Shown: positions 46,515 through 61,500, counted from the first letter of the stretch. The stretch is DNA of 64,000 bases from Desmodus rotundus (GCF_022682495.2 NW_026527566.1:136501-200500); one strand, 5' to 3'. The notes: generated from the letters alone by a model not told the origin. Translations and numbers: made by a program.

Positions 46515-49500
46515 ACTGGCCTACGTGGCTGCAAACCCGCAGACCCCTCCGTCCCGTCCCCACCACTGCGAAGATCCCCCTGTTCTTCCATCCGTAAAGG
46601 GGTCCCCGGGAGGCCCCCAGGAGATGGCTTTTGTCCGAGACGCGGCTGGGTGGTTTCGGGCCAAGAGGCGGGGCCGCGCAGGCGCAAGCAGGCCCCACCC
46701 CAAGAGCATCCCTCCGGGCAACGTGCCCCCCCCTTGAGATATCAGGCGTGGTCCACAGGGTCCCTGGGCTGGTGTCAGAGTTAACTGAGGCCCTCCCTGC
46801 CACCCAGAGGACGGCGCGTTTTCCCGTGGACCACACTTGCCAGGCCGTCTCCCACCCCGCCAGAGGCAGAGTGCCAGGGAAGAGCTAGGGACCTGGGGCA
46901 GGGAAGAGGGGCCGGCCACGGTTCCGGGCCAGGTGGGGCGGGCCCGGGCGGGCGGGACCCACGCCCAGGGACCGGGTCTCCCTGGGGGTCTCGGGCCTGA
47001 GACCTGCCTGGGGGGCTAAGAGTCTCTCTTGGCTCATACGGCCCCACCCTGCCCCGAGGCGGAAAACTTGGACCGAGACGCTTCTACTCTCTAAAGTCTG
47101 GGCTGAACTTTGCGAGAAGGGACTGTGTGCGCTGCGACCTGGGTCCCACAGAGCTCGAACCCCCCCTGCCCGTGAAGGGATCCGCGGCCTGTGGTCCCTG
47201 GTTTCCGCAAAAGGCATTCACCTGCGGAGAACCTGGGCCCAGGTGAGCGGGACCAGGTCCCACGGCAGGAGCCTGGGGAGGCCACTGGTGCCCCGGGGGC
47301 CAGGACTGGGCATTTTCCCGGGTGCTCTCTCGTGTCCCAGGCGCCCTCTTTCGCCCTGGGTGTGCCCACGCCGTCCCCTGACCCCCGCAGGACGCCTGCA
47401 TCCCGCCATAAGCGGCCCACCTCGTCCATGGAGCTGGGACACATGGGGCCGGGGTGCGAGCAACTGGCCTACGTGGCTGCAAACCCGCAGACCCCTCCGT
47501 CCCGTCCCCACCACTGCGAAGATCCCCCTGTTCTTCCATCCGTAAAGGGGGACCCCTTTATGGATGGAAGAACAGGCGGGAGGCCCCCAGGAGATGGCTT
47601 TTGTCCGAGACGCGGCTGGGAGGTTTGGGGCCAAGAGGCGGGGCCGCGCAGGCGCAAGCAGTCCCCACCCCAAGAGCATCCCTCCGGGCAACGTGCCCCC
47701 CCCTTGAGATATCAGACCAGGTCCACAGGGTCCCTGGGCTGGTGTCAGAGTTAACGGAGGCCCTCCCTGCGACCCAGAGGACCGCGCGTTTTCCCGTGGA
47801 CCACACTTCCCAGCAGCTCTCCCACCCCCGCAGAGGCAGAGTGCCAGGAAAGAACTAGGGACCTGGTGCCTGGAAGAGGGGCCAGCCACGGTTCCGCGCC
47901 AGGTGGAGCGGTTCCGGGCGGGCGGGCGGGACCCTCGACCAAGGACCGGTTCTCCCTTGGGGAGTCTGGCCTGTGCCCCGCCTGGGAGGCCAAGAGCCTT
48001 GCTTCGCCTGCAAAGCCCCCACCCTGCCACAAGGCGGCAGACTTGGACCCAGCCACTTCAACCCTCCAGTCTCTGCGGAACCACCCAAAAATGCAGTGTG
48101 ACCGCTGCGACCTCAGTCCCCCAGAGCTCGAACCCCCACCTCTGTGAGGGAATCCGCGACCTCCTGTCCTTGGCGTCCGCAAAAGGCATTCACCTGCGGT
48201 GAACCTGGGCCTCGGGCGAACACGGTCAGGCCCCATGGTAGGAGCCCGGGGAGGCAATGGCAGCCTCTGCGGCCAGGCCTCGGACTCTCCCCGGGGCTCT
48301 CTCGGGTCCCAGGCGCCCTCTCTCGCCCGGGGAGTGCCCACACCGTCCCCTGACCCCCGCAGGACGCCTGCATCCCGCCATAAGCGGCCCACCTCGTCCA
48401 TGGAGCTGGGACACATGGGGCCGGGGTGCGAGCAACTGGCCTATGTGGCTGCAAACCCGCAGACCCCTCCGTCCCGTCCCCACCACTGCGAAGATCCCCC
48501 TGTTCTTCCATCCGTAAAGGGGGACCCCTTTACGGATGGAAGAACAGGGGGGAGGCCCCCAGGAGATGGCTTTTGTCCGAGCCGCGGCTGGGTGGTTTCG
48601 GGCCAAGAGGCGGGGCCGCGCAGGCGCAAGCAGGCCCCACCCCAAGAGCATCCCTCCGGGCAACGTGCCCCCCCCTTGAGATATCAGGCCAGGTCCACAG
48701 GGTCCCTGGGCTGGTGTCAGAGTTAACGGAGGCCCTCCCTGCCACCCAGAGGACCGCGCGTTTTCCCGTGGACCACACTTGCCAGGCTGTCTCCCACCCC
48801 GCCAGAGGCAGAGTGCCAGGGAAGAGCTAGGGACCTGGGGCCGGGAAGAGGGGCCGGCCACGGTTCCGCGCCAGGTGGAGCGGTTCCGAGCGGGCGGGCG
48901 GGACCCTCGACCAAGGACCGGTTCTCCCTTGGGGAGTCTGGCCTGTGCCCCGCCTGGGAGGCCAAGAGCCTTGCTTCGCCTGCAAAGCCCCCACCCTGCC
49001 ACAAGGCGGCAGACTTGGACCCAGCCACTTCAACCCTCCAGTCTCTGCGGAACCACCCAAAAATGGAGTGTGACCGCTGCGGCCTCAGTCCCCCAGAGCT
49101 CGAACCCCCACCTCTGTGAGGGAACCGGCGACCTCCTGTCCTTGGCGTCCGCAAAAGGCATTCACCTGCGGTGAACCTGGGCCTCGGGCGAACACGGTCA
49201 GGCCCCATGGTAGGAGCCCGGGGAGGCAATGGCAGCCTCTGCGGCCAGGCCTCGGACTCTCCCCGGGGCTCTCTCGGGTCCCAGGCGCCCTCTCTCGCCC
49301 GGGGAGTGCCCACACCGTCCCCTGACCCCCGCAGGACGCCTGCATCCCGCCATAAGCGGCCCACCTCGTCCATGGAGCTGGGACACATGGGGCCGGGCTG
49401 CGAGCAACTGGCCTGTGTGGTTGCAAACCCGCAGAACCCTCCGTCCCGTCCCCACCACTGCGAAGATCCCCCTGTTCTTCCATCCGTAAAGGGGTCCCCC

Positions 49501-52500
49501 TTTACGGATGGAAGAACAGGGGGGAGGCCCCCAGGAGATGGCTTTTGTCCGAGACGCGGCTGGGAGGTTTGGGGCCAAGAGGCGGGGCCGCGCAGGCGCA
49601 AGCAGGCCCCACCCCAAGAGCATCCCTCCGGGCAACGTGCCCCCCCCTTGAGATATCAGGCCAGGTCCACAGGGTCCCTGGGCTGGTGTCAGTGTTAACG
49701 GAGGCCCTCCCTGCCACCCACAGGACCGCGCGTTTTCCCGTGGACCACACTTCCCAGCAGCTCTCCCACCCCCGCAGAGGCAGAGTGCCAGGAAAGAACT
49801 AGGGACCTGGTGCCTGGAAGAGGGGCCGGCCACGGTTCCGCGCCAGGTGGAGCGGTTCCGGGCGGGCGGGCGGGACCCTCGACCAAGGACCGGTTCTCCC
49901 TTGGGGAGTCTGGCCTGTGCCCCGCCTGGGAGGCCAAGAGCCTTGCTTCGCCTGCAAAGCCCCCACCCTGCCACAAGGCGGCAGACTTGGACCCAGCCGC
50001 TTCAACCCTCCAGTCTCTGAGGAACCACCCAAAAATGGAGTGTGACCGCTGCGACCTCAGTCCCCCAGAGCCCGAACCCCCACCTCTGTGAGGGAATCGG
50101 CGACCTCCTGTCCTTGGCGTCCGCAAAAGGCATTCACCTGCGGTGAACCTGGGCCTCGGGCGAACACGGCCAGGCCCCATGGTAGGAGCCCGGGGAGGCA
50201 ATGGCAGCCTCTGCGGCCAGGCCTCGGACTCTCCTCGGGGCTCTCTCGGGGCACGGGCACCCTCTCTCGCCTAGAGAGTGCCCACGCCGTGCCTTGAGCC
50301 CCGCGAGACACCTGCTTCCCGTGATAAGAGGCCCCCTGCCTCCGTGGAGCTTGGAACTCTGGGGCCGGGCTGCGGGTCCCTGGGCTAAGTGGCTGGAAGC
50401 GCGCAGACCCCTCCGTCCCGACCGCCCAACTGCGAAGGACAGGGGGGAGGCCCCCAGGAGATGGCTTTGTTCAGAGCCACGGCTGGCCGGTTTCGGGCCA
50501 AGACGCGGGACCCGGCACGCTCAGGACAGGCAGCCTCAGCACAAGCCTCCCTCGGGGCAACGGGCCCCACCCTGGACATATCAGGCCTGCTTCACAGGGT
50601 CCCTGGGGTCGTGTCCGTGGAACTGGAAGCTCTCCCCGCCACCCAGAGGTCCGTTCCTTTTCCCGTGGACCACACTTGCCAGCCCGTCTTACACCCCGCC
50701 AGAGGCAGAGTGCCAGGGAAGAGCTAGGGACCCGGGGCCTCGATGAGGGGCGGGCCAGGGTTCCACGCCTGGTGGGCAGGGGCCCGGGCGGGCCGGACCC
50801 ACGCCCAGGGACCCCGTCTCCAGGGGGGACTCGGGCCTGAGACCTGCCTGGGGGGCTATGAGTCTTTCCTGGCTCAATCGGCCCCACCCTGCCCCCAGGC
50901 GGGAAACGTGCACCGAGACGCTTCTACTCTCTAAAGTCTGGGCTGGACTTCGCGAGAAGGGACTGTGTCCACTGGGACCCGGGTCCCACAGAGCTCGAAC
51001 CCCCCTCCCCGTGAAGGCATCCGCGGCCTGTGGTCCCTGGTGTCCGCAAAAGGCATTCACCTGCGGAGAACCTGGGCCCAGGTGAGCGGGACCAGGCCCC
51101 ACGGCAGGAGCCTGGGGAGGCCACTGGAGCCCCGGGGGCCAGGGCTGGGCATTTTCCCGGGTGCTCTCTCGGGTCCCAGGCGCCCTCTCTCGCCCGGGGA
51201 GTGCCCACGCCGTCCCCTGACCCCCGCAGGACGCCTGCATCTCGCCATAAGCGGCCCACCTCGTCCATGGAGCTGGGACACATGGGGCCGGGGTGCGAGG
51301 AACTGGCCTACGTGGCTGCAAACCCGCAGACCCCTCCGTCCCGTCCCCACCACTGCGAAGATCCCCCTGTTCTTCCATCCGTAAAGGGGTCCCCGGGAGG
51401 CCCCCAGGAGATGGCTTTTGTCCGAGACGCGGCTGGGTGGTTTCGGGCCAAGAGGCGGGGCCGCGCAGGCGCAAGCAGGCCCCACCCCAAGAGCATCCCT
51501 CCGGGCAACGTGCCCCCCCCTTGAGATATCAGGCGTGGTCCACAGGGTCCCTGGGCTGGTGTCAGAGTTAACTGAGGCCCTCCCTGCCACCCAGAGGACG
51601 GCGCGTTTTCCCGTGGACCACACTTGCCAGGCCGTCTCCCACCCCGCCAGAGGCAGAGTGCCAGGGAAGAGCTAGGGACCTGGGGCAGGGAAGAGGGGCC
51701 GGCCACGGTTCCGGGCCAGGTGGGGCGGGCCCGGGCGGGCGGGACCCACGCCCAGGGACCGGGTCTCCCTGGGGGTCTCGGGCCTGAGACCTGCCTGGGG
51801 GGCTAAGAGTCTCTCTTGGCTCATACGGCCCCACCCTGCCCCGAGGCGGAAAACTTGGACCGAGACGCTTCTACTCTCTAAAGTCTGGGCTGAACTTTGC
51901 GAGAAGGGACTGTGTGCGCTGCGACCTGGGTCCCACAGAGCTCGAACCCCCCCTGCCCGTGAAGGGATCCGCGGCCTGTGGTCCCTGGTTTCCGCAAAAG
52001 GCATTCACCTGCGGAGAACCTGGGCCCAGGTGAGCGGGACCAGGTCCCACGGCAGGAGCCTGGGGAGGCCACTGGTGCCCCGGGGGCCAGGACTGGGCAT
52101 TTTCCCGGGTGCTCTCTCGTGTCCCAGGCGCCCTCTTTCGCCCTGGGTGTGCCCACGCCGTCCCCTGACCCCCGCAGGACGCCTGCATCCCGCCATAAGC
52201 GGCCCACCTCGTCCATGGAGCTGGGACACATGGGGCCGGGGTGCGAGCAACTGGCCTACGTGGCTGCAAACCCGCAGACCCCTCCGTCCCGTCCCCACCA
52301 CTGCGAAGATCCCCCTGTTCTTCCATCCGTAAAGGGGGACCCCTTTATGGATGGAAGAACAGGGGGGAGGCCCCCAGGAGATGGCTTTTGTCCGAGACGC
52401 GGCTGGGAGGTTTGGGGCCAAGAGGCGGGGCCGCGCAGGCGCAAGCAGGCCCCACCCCAAGAGCATCCCTCCGGGCAACGTGCCCCCCCCTTGAGATATC

Positions 52501-55500
52501 AGGCCAGGTCCACAGGGTCCCTGGGCTGGTGTCAGAGTTAACGGAGGCCCTCCCTGCGACCCAGAGGACCGCGCGTTTTCCCGTGGACCACACTTCCCAG
52601 CAGCTCTCCCACCCCCGCAGAGGCAGAGTGCCAGGAAAGAACTAGGGACCTGGTGCCTGGAAGAGGGGCCAGCCACGGTTCCGCGCCAGGTGGAGCGGTT
52701 CCGGGCGGGCGGGCGGGACCCTCGACCAAGGACCGGTTCTCCCTTGGGGAGTCTGGCCTGTGCCCCGCCTGGGAGGCCAAGAGCCTTGCTTCGCCTGCAA
52801 AGCCCCCACCCTGCCACAAGGCGGCAGACTTGGACCCAGCCACTTCAACCCTCCAGTCTCTGCGGAACCACCCAAAAATGCAGTGTGACCGCTGCGACCT
52901 CAGTCCCCCAGAGCTCGAACCCCCACCTCTGTGAGGGAATCCGCGACCTCCTGTCCTTGGCGTCCGCAAAAGGCATTCACCTGCGGTGAACCTGGGCCTC
53001 GGGCGAACACGGTCAGGCCCCATGGTAGGAGCCCGGGGAGGCAATGGCAGCCTCTGCGGCCAGGCCTCGGACTCTCCCCGGGGCTCTCTCGGGTCCCAGG
53101 CGCCCTCTCTCGCCCGGGGAGTGCCCACACCGTCCCCTGACCCCCGCAGGACGCCTGCATCCCGCCATAAGCGGCCCACCTCGTCCATGGAGCTGGGACA
53201 CATGGGGCCGGGGTGCGAGCAACTGGCCTATGTGGCTGCAAACCCGCAGACCCCTCCGTCCCGTCCCCACCACTGCGAAGATCCCCCTGTTCTTCCATCC
53301 GTAAAGGGGGACCCCTTTACGGATGGAAGAACAGGGGGGAGGCCCCCAGGAGATGGCTTTTGTCCGAGCCGCGGCTGGGTGGTTTCGGGCCAAGAGGCGG
53401 GGCCGCGCAGGCGCAAGCAGGCCCCACCCCAAGAGCATCCCTCCGGGCAACGTGCCCCCCCCTTGAGATATCAGGCCAGGTCCACAGGGTCCCTGGGCTG
53501 GTGTCAGAGTTAACGGAGGCCCTCCCTGCCACCCAGAGGACCGCGCGTTTTCCCGTGGACCACACTTGCCAGGCTGTCTCCCACCCCGCCAGAGGCAGAG
53601 TGCCAGGGAAGAGCTAGGGACCTGGGGCCGGGAAGAGGGGCCGGCCACGGTTCCGCGCCAGGTGGAGCGGTTCCGAGCGGGCGGGCGGGACCCTCGACCA
53701 AGGACCGGTTCTCCCTTGGGGAGTCTGGCCTGTGCCCCGCCTGGGAGGCCAAGAGCCTTGCTTCGCCTGCAAAGCCCCCACCCTGCCACAAGGCGGCAGA
53801 CTTGGACACAGCCGCTTCAACCCTCCAGTCTCTGCGGAACCACCCAAAAATGGAGTGTGACCGCTGCGACCTCAGTCCCCCAGAGCTCGAACCCCCACCT
53901 CTGTGAGGGAATCGGCGACCTCCTGTCCTTGGCGTCCGCAAAAGGCATTCACCTGCGGTGAACCTGGGCCTCGGGCGAGCACGGCCAGGCCCCATGGTAG
54001 GAGCCCGGGGAGGCAATGGCAGCCTCTGCGGCCAGGCCTCGGACTCTCCCCGGGGCTCTCTCGGGGCACGGGCACCCTCTCTCGCCTAGAGAGTGCCCAC
54101 GCCGTGCCTTGAGCCCCGCGAGACACCTGCTTCCCGTGATAAGAGGCCCCCTGCCTCCGTGGAGCTTGGAACTCTGGGGCCGGGCTGCGGGTCCCTGGGC
54201 TAAGTGGCTGGAAGCGCGCAGACCCCTCCGTCCCGACCGCCCAACTGCGAAGGACAGGGGGGAGGCCCCCAGGAGATGGCTTTGTTCAGAGCCGCGGCTG
54301 GCCGGTTTCGGGCCAAGACGCGGGACCCGGCAGGCTCAGGACAGGCAGCCCCAGCACAAGCCTCCCTCGGGGCAACGGGCCCCACCCTGGACATATCAGG
54401 CCTGCTTCACAGGGTCCCTGGGGTCGTGTCCGTGGAACTGGAAGCTCTCCCCGCCACCCAGAGGTCCGTTCCTTTTCCCGTGGACCACACTTGCCAGCCC
54501 GTCTTACACCCCGCCAGAGGCAGAGTGCCAGGGAAGAGCTAGGGAACCGGGGCCTCGATGAGGGGCGGGCCAGGGTTCCACGCCTGGTGGGCAGGGGCCC
54601 GGGCGGGCCGGACCCACGCCCAGGGACCCCGTCTCCAGGGGGGACTCGGGCCTGAGACCTGCCTGGGGGGCTATGAGTCTTTCCTGGCTCAATCGGCCCC
54701 ACCCTGCCCCGAGGCGGCAAACGTGCACCGAGACGCTTCTACTCTCTAAAGTCTGGGCTGGACTTCGCGAGAAGGGACTGTGTCCACTGGGACCCGGGTC
54801 CCACAGAGCTCGAACCCCCCTCCCCGTGAAGGCATCCGCGGCCTGTGGTCCCTGGTGTCCGCAAAAGGCTTTCACCTGCGGATAACCTGGGCCCAGGTGA
54901 GCGGGACCAGGCTCCACGGCAGGAGCCTGGGGAGGCCACTGGAGCCCCGGGGGCCAGGGCTGGGCATTTTCCCGGGTGCTCTCTCGGGTCCCAGGAGCCC
55001 TCTCTCGCCCGGGGAGTGCCCACGCCGTCCCCTGACCCCCGCAGGACGCCTGCATCCCGCCATAAGCGGCCCACCTCGTCCATGGAGCTGGGACACATGG
55101 GGCCGGGGTGCGAGGAACTGGCCTACGTGGCTGCAAACCCGCAGACCCCTCCGTCCCGTCCCCACCACTGCGAAGATCCCCCTGTTCTTCCATCCGTAAA
55201 GGGGTCCCCGGGAGGCCCCCAGGAGATGGCTTTTGTCCGAGACGCGGCTGGGAGGTTTGGGGCCAAGAGGCGGGGCCGCGCAGGCGCAAGCAGGCCCCAC
55301 CCCAAGAGCATCCCTCCGGGCAACGTGCCCCCCCCTTGAGATATCAGGCCAGGTCCACAGGGTCCCTGGGCTGGTGTCAGAGTTAACGGAGGCCCTCCCT
55401 GCCACCCAGAGGACCGCGCGTTTTCCCGTGGACCACACTTGCCAGGCTGTCTCCCACCCCGCCAGAGGCAGAGTGCCAGGGAAGAGCTAGGGACCTGGGG

Positions 55501-58500
55501 CCGGGAAGAGGGGCCGGCCACGGTTCCGCGCCAGGTGGAGCGGTTCCGGGCGGGCGGGCGGGACCCTCGACCAAGGACCGGTTCTTCCTTGGGGAGTCTG
55601 GCCTGTGCCCCGCCTGGGAGGCCAAGAGCCTTGCTTCGCCTGCAAAGCCCCCACCCTGCCACAAGGCGGCAGACTTGGACCCAGCCGCTTCAACCCTCCA
55701 GTCTCTGCGGAACCACCCAAAAATGGAGTGTGACCGCTGCGACCTCAGTCCCCCAGAGCTCGAACCCCCACCTCTGTGAGGGAATCGGCGACCTCCTGTC
55801 CTTGGCGTCCGCAAAAGGCATTCACCTGCGGTGAACCTGGGCCTCGGGCGAGCACGGCCAGGCCCCATGGTAGGAGCCCGGGGAGGCAATGGCAGCCTCT
55901 GCGGCCAGGCCTCGGACTCTCCCCGGGGCTCTCTCGGGGCACGGGCACCCTCTCTCGCCTAGAGAGTGCCCACGCCGTGCCTTGAGCCCCGCGAGACACC
56001 TGCTTCCCGTGATAAGAGGCCCCCTGCCTCCGTGGAGCTTGGAACTCTGGGGCGGGCTGCGGGTCCCTGGGCTAAGTGGCTGGAAGCGAGCAGACCCCTC
56101 CGTCCCGACCGCCCAACTGGGAAGGACAGGGGGGAGGCCCCCAGGAGATGGCTTTGGTCAGAGCCGCTGCTGGCCGGTTTCGGGCCGAGACGCGGGACCC
56201 GGCAGGCTCAGGACAGGCAGCCCCAGCACAAGCCTCCCTCGGGGCAACGGGCCCCACCCTGGACATATCAGGCCTGCTTCACAGGGTCCCTGGGGTCGTG
56301 TCGGTGGAACTGGAAGCTCTCCCCGCCACCCAGAGGTCCGTTCCTTTTCCCGTGGACCACACTTGCCAGCCCGTCTCCCACCCCGCCAGAGGCAGAGTGC
56401 CAGGGAAGAGCTAGGGACCCGGGGCCTCGATGAGGGGCGGACCAGGGTTCCGCGCCTGGTGGGCAAGGGCCCGGGCGGGCGGGACCCAAGCCAAGGGACC
56501 GGGTCTCCCTGGGGGTCTCGGGCCTGAGACCTGGCTGGGGGGCTAAGAGTCTCTCTTGGCTCAAACGGCCCCACCCTGCCCCGAGGCGGAAAACTTGGAC
56601 CGAGACGCTTTTACTCTCTAAAGTCTGGGCTGAACTTTGCGAAAAGGGACTGTGTGCGCTGCGACCTGGGTCCCACAGAGCTCGAACCCCCCCTGCCCGT
56701 GAAGGGATCCGCTGCCTGTGGTCCCTGGTGTCCGCAAAAGGCATTCACCTGCGGAGAACCTGGGCCCAGGTGAGCGGGACCAGGTCCCACGGCAGGAGCC
56801 TGGGGAGGCCACTGGTGCCCCGGGGGCCAGGACTGGGCATTTTCCCGGGTGCTCTCTCGTGTCCCAGGCGCCCTATTTCGCCCTGGGTGTGCCCACGCCG
56901 TCCCCTGTCCCCCGCAGGACGCCTGCATCCCGCCATAAGCGGCCCACCTCGTCCATGGAGCTGGGACACATGGGGCCGGGGTGCGAGCAACTGGCCTACG
57001 TGGCTGCAAACCCGCAGACCCCTCCGTCCCGTCCCCACCACTGCGAAGATCCCCCTGTTCTTCCATCCGTAAAGGGGTCCCCCTTTACGGATGGAAGAAC
57101 AGGGGGGAGGCCCCCAGGAGATGGCTTTTGTCCGAGACGCGGCTGGGAGGTTTGGGGCCAAGAGGCGGGGCCGCGCAGGCGCAAGCAGGCCCCACCCCAA
57201 GAGCATCCCTCCGGGCAACGTGCCCCCCCCTTGAGATATCAGGCCAGGTCCACAGGGTCCCTGGGCTGGTGTCAGAGTTAACGGAGGCCCTCCCTGCCAC
57301 CCAGAGGCCCGCGCGTTTTCCCGTGGACCACACTTGCCAGGCCGTCTCCCACCCCGCCAGAGGCAGAGTGCCAGGGACGAACTAGGGACCTGGGGCCGGG
57401 AAGCAGGGCCGGCCACGGTTCCGGGCCAGGTGGGGCGGGCCCGGGCGGGCGGGACCCACGCCCAGGGACCGGGTCTCCCTGGGGGTCTCGGGCCTGAGAC
57501 CTGCCTGGGGGGCTAAGAGTCTCTCTTGGCTCAAACGGACCCACCCTGCCCCGAGGCGGAAAACTTGGAACGAGACGCTTCTACTCTCTAAAGTCTGGGC
57601 TGAACTTTGCGAGAAGGGACTGTGTGCGCTGCGACCTGGGTCCCACAGAGCTCGAAACCCCCCTGCCCGTGAAGGGATCCGCGGCCTGTGGTCCCTGGTG
57701 TCCGCAAAAGGCATTCACCTGCGGAGAAACTGGGCCCAGGTGAGCGGGACCAGGCCCCACGGCAGGAGCCTGGGGAGGCCACTGGAGCCCCGGGGGCCAG
57801 GGCTGGGCATTTTCCCGGGTTCTCTCTTGGGTCCCAGGCGCCCTCTCTCACCCGGGGAGTGCCCACGCCGTCCCCTGACCCCCGCAGGACGCCTGCATCC
57901 CGCCATAAGCGGCCCACCTCGTCCATGGAGCTGGGACACATGGGGCCGGGGTGCGAGCAACTGGCCTACGTGGCTGCAAACCCGCAGACCCCTCCGTCCC
58001 GTCCCCACCACTGCGAAGATCCCCCTGTTCTTCCATCCGTAAAGGGGTCCCCCTTTACGGATGGAAGAACAGGGGGGAGGCCCCCAGGAGATGGCTTTTG
58101 TCCGAGACGCGGCTGGGAGGTTTCGGGGCAAGAGGCGGGGCCGCGCAGGCGCAAGCAGGCCCCACCCCAAGAGCATCCCTCCGGGCAACGTGCCCCCCCC
58201 TTGAGATATCAGGCCAGGTCCACAGGGTCCCTGGGCTGGTGTCAGAGTTAACGGAGGCCCTCCCTGCCACCCAGAGGACCGCGCGTTTTCCCGTGGACCA
58301 CACTTGCCAGGCTGTCTCCCACCCCGCCAGAGGCAGAGTGCCAGGGAAGAGCTAGGGACCTGGGGCCGGGAAGAGGGGCCGGCCACGGTTCCCCGCCAGG
58401 TGGAGCGGTTCCGAGCGGGCGGGCGGGACCCTCGACCAAGGACCGGTTCTCCCTTGGGGAGTCTGGCCTGTGCCCCGCCTGGGAGGCTAAGAGCCTTGCT

Positions 58501-61500
58501 TCGCCTGCAAAGCCCCCACCCTGCCACAAGGCGGCAGACTTGACCCAGCCGCTTCAACCCTCCAGACTCTGCGGAACCACCCAAAAATGGAGTGTGACCG
58601 CTGCGACCTCAGTCCCACAGAGCTCGAACCCCCACCTCTGTGAGGGAATCGGCGACCTCCGTCCTTAGCGTCCGCAAAAGGCATTAATCTGCGGTGAACC
58701 TGGGCCTCGGGCGAACACGGCCAGGCCCCATGGTAGGAGCCCGGGGAGGCAATGGCAGCCTCTGCGGCCAGGCCTCGGACTCTCCCCGGGGCTCTCTCGG
58801 GTCCCAGGCGCCCTCTCTCGCCGGGGAGTGCCCCCGCCGTCCCCTGACCCCCGCAGGACGCCTGCATCCCGCCATAAGCGGCCCACCTCGTCCATGGACC
58901 TGGGACACATGGGGCCGGGTGCGAGCAACTAGCCTACGTGGCTGCAAACCCGCAGACCCCTCCGTCCCGTCCCCACCACTGCGAAGATCCCCCTGTTCTT
59001 CCATCCGTAAAGGGGTCCCCCTTTATGGATGGAAGAACAGGGGGGAGGCCCCCAGGAGATGGCTTTTGTCCGAGCCGCGGCTGGGTGGTTTCGGGCCAAG
59101 AGGCGGGGCCGCGCAGGCGCAAGCAGGCCCCACCCCAAGAGCATCCCTCCGGGCAACGTGCCCCCCCCCCCTTGAGATATCAGGCCAGGTCCACAGGGTC
59201 CCTGGGCTGGTGTCAGAGTTAACGGAGGCCTTCCCTGCCACCCAGAGGACCGCGCGTTTTCCCGTGGACCACACTTCCCAGCAGCTCTCCCACCCCCGCA
59301 GAGGCAGAGTGCCAGGAAAGAACTAGGGACCTGGTGCCTGGAAGAGGGGCCGGCCACGGTTCCGCCCCAGGTGGAGCGGTTCCGGGCGGGCGGGCGGGAC
59401 CCTCGACCAAGGACCGGTTCTCCCTTGGGGAGTCTGGCCTGTGCCCCGCCTGGGAGGCCAAGAGCCTTGCTTCGCCTGCAAAGCCCCCACCCTGCCACAA
59501 GGCGGCAGACTTGGACCCAGCCGCTTCAACCCTCCAGTCTCTGCGGAACCACCCAAAAATGGAGTGTGACCGCTGCGACCTCAGTCCCCCAGAGCTCGAA
59601 CCCCCACCTCTGTGAGGGAATCGGCGACCTCCTGTCCTTGGCGTCCGCAAAAGGCATTCACCTGCGGTGAACCTGGGCCTCGGGCGAGCACGGCCAGGCC
59701 CCATGGTAGGAGCCCGGGGAGGCAATGGCAGCCTCTGCGGCCAGGCCTCGGACTCTCCCCGGGGCTCTCTCGGGGCACGGGCACCCTCTCTCGCCTAGAG
59801 AGTGCCCACGCCGTGCCTTGAGCCCCGCGAGACACCTGCTTCCCGTGATAAGAGGCCCCCTGCCTCCGTGGAGCTTGGAACTCTGGGGCCGGGCTGCGGG
59901 TCCCTGGGCTAAGTGGCTGGAAGCGCGCAGACCCCTCCGTCCCGACCGCCCAACTGCGAAGGACAGGGGGGAGGCCCCCAGGAGATGGCTTTGTTCAGAG
60001 CCGCGGCTGGCCGGTTTCGGGCCAAGACGCGGGACCCGGCAGGCTCAGGACAGGCAGCCCCAGCACAAGCCTCCCTCGGGGCAACGGGCCCCACCCTGGA
60101 CATATCAGGCCTGCTTCACAGGGTCCCTGGGGTCGTGTCCGTGGAACTGGAAGCTCTCCCCGCCACCCAGAGGTCCGTTCCTTTTCCCGTGGACCACACT
60201 TGCCAGCCCGTCTTACACCCCGCCAGAGGCAGAGTGCCAGGGAAGAGCTAGGGACCCGGGGCCTCGATGAGGGGCGGGCCAGGGTTCCACGCCTGGTGGG
60301 CAGGGGCCCGGGCGGGCCGGACCCACGCCCAGGGACCCCGTCTCCAGGGGGGACTCGGGCCTGAGACCTGCCTGGGGGGCTATGAGTCTTTCCTGGCTCA
60401 ATCGGCCCCACCCTGCCGCGAGGCGGCAAACGTGCACCGAGACGCTTCTACTCTCTAAAGTCTGGGCTGGACTTCGCGAGAAGGGACTGTGTCCACTGGG
60501 ACCTGGGTCCCACAGAGCTCGAACCCCCCTCCCCGTGAAGGCATCCGCGGCCTGTGGTCCCTGGTGTCCGCAAAAGGCATTCACCTGCGGAGAACCTGGG
60601 CCCAGGTGAGCGGGACCAGGCCCCACGGCAGGAGCCTGGGGAGGCCACTGGAGCCCCGGGAGCCAGGGCTGGGCATTTTCCCGGGTGCTCTCTCGGGTCC
60701 CAGGCGCCCTCTCTCGCCCGGGGAGTGCCCACGCCGTCCCCTGACCCCCGCAGGACGCCTGCATCCCGCCATAAGCGGCCCACCTCGTCCATGGAGCTGG
60801 GACACATGGGGCCGGGGTGCGAGGAACTGGCCTACGTGGCTGCAAACCCGCAGACCCCTCCGTCCCGTCCCCACCACTGCGAAGATCCCCCTGTTCTTCC
60901 ATCCGTAAAGGGGTCCCCGGGAGGCCCCCAGGAGATGGCTTTTGTCCGAGACGCGGCTGGGAGGTTTGGGGCCAAGAGGCGGGGCCGCGCAGGCGCAAGC
61001 AGGCCCCACCCCAAGAGCATCCCTCCGGGCAACGTGCCCCCCCCTTGAGATATCAGGCCAGGTCCACAGGGTCCCTGGGCTGGTGTCAGAGTTAACGGAG
61101 GCCCTCCCTGCCACCCAGAGGACCGCGCGTTTTCCCGTGGACCACACTTGCCAGGCTGTCTCCCACCCCGCCAGAGGCAGAGTGCCAGGGAAGAGCTAGG
61201 GACCTGGGGCCGGGAAGAGGGGACGGCCACGGTTCCGCGCCAGGTGGAGCGGTTCCGGGCGGGCGGGCGGGACCCTCGACCAAGGACCGGTTCTCCCTTG
61301 GGGAGTCTGGCCTGTGCCCCGCCTGGGAGGCTAAGAGCCTTGCTTCGCCTGCAAAGCCCCCCCCCTGCCACAAGGCGGCAGACTTGGACCCAGCCGCTTT
61401 AACCCTCCAGTCTCTGCGGAACCACCCAAAAATGGAGTGTGACCGCTGCGACCTCAGTCCCACAGAGCTCGAACCCCCACCTCTGTGAGGGAACCGGCGA

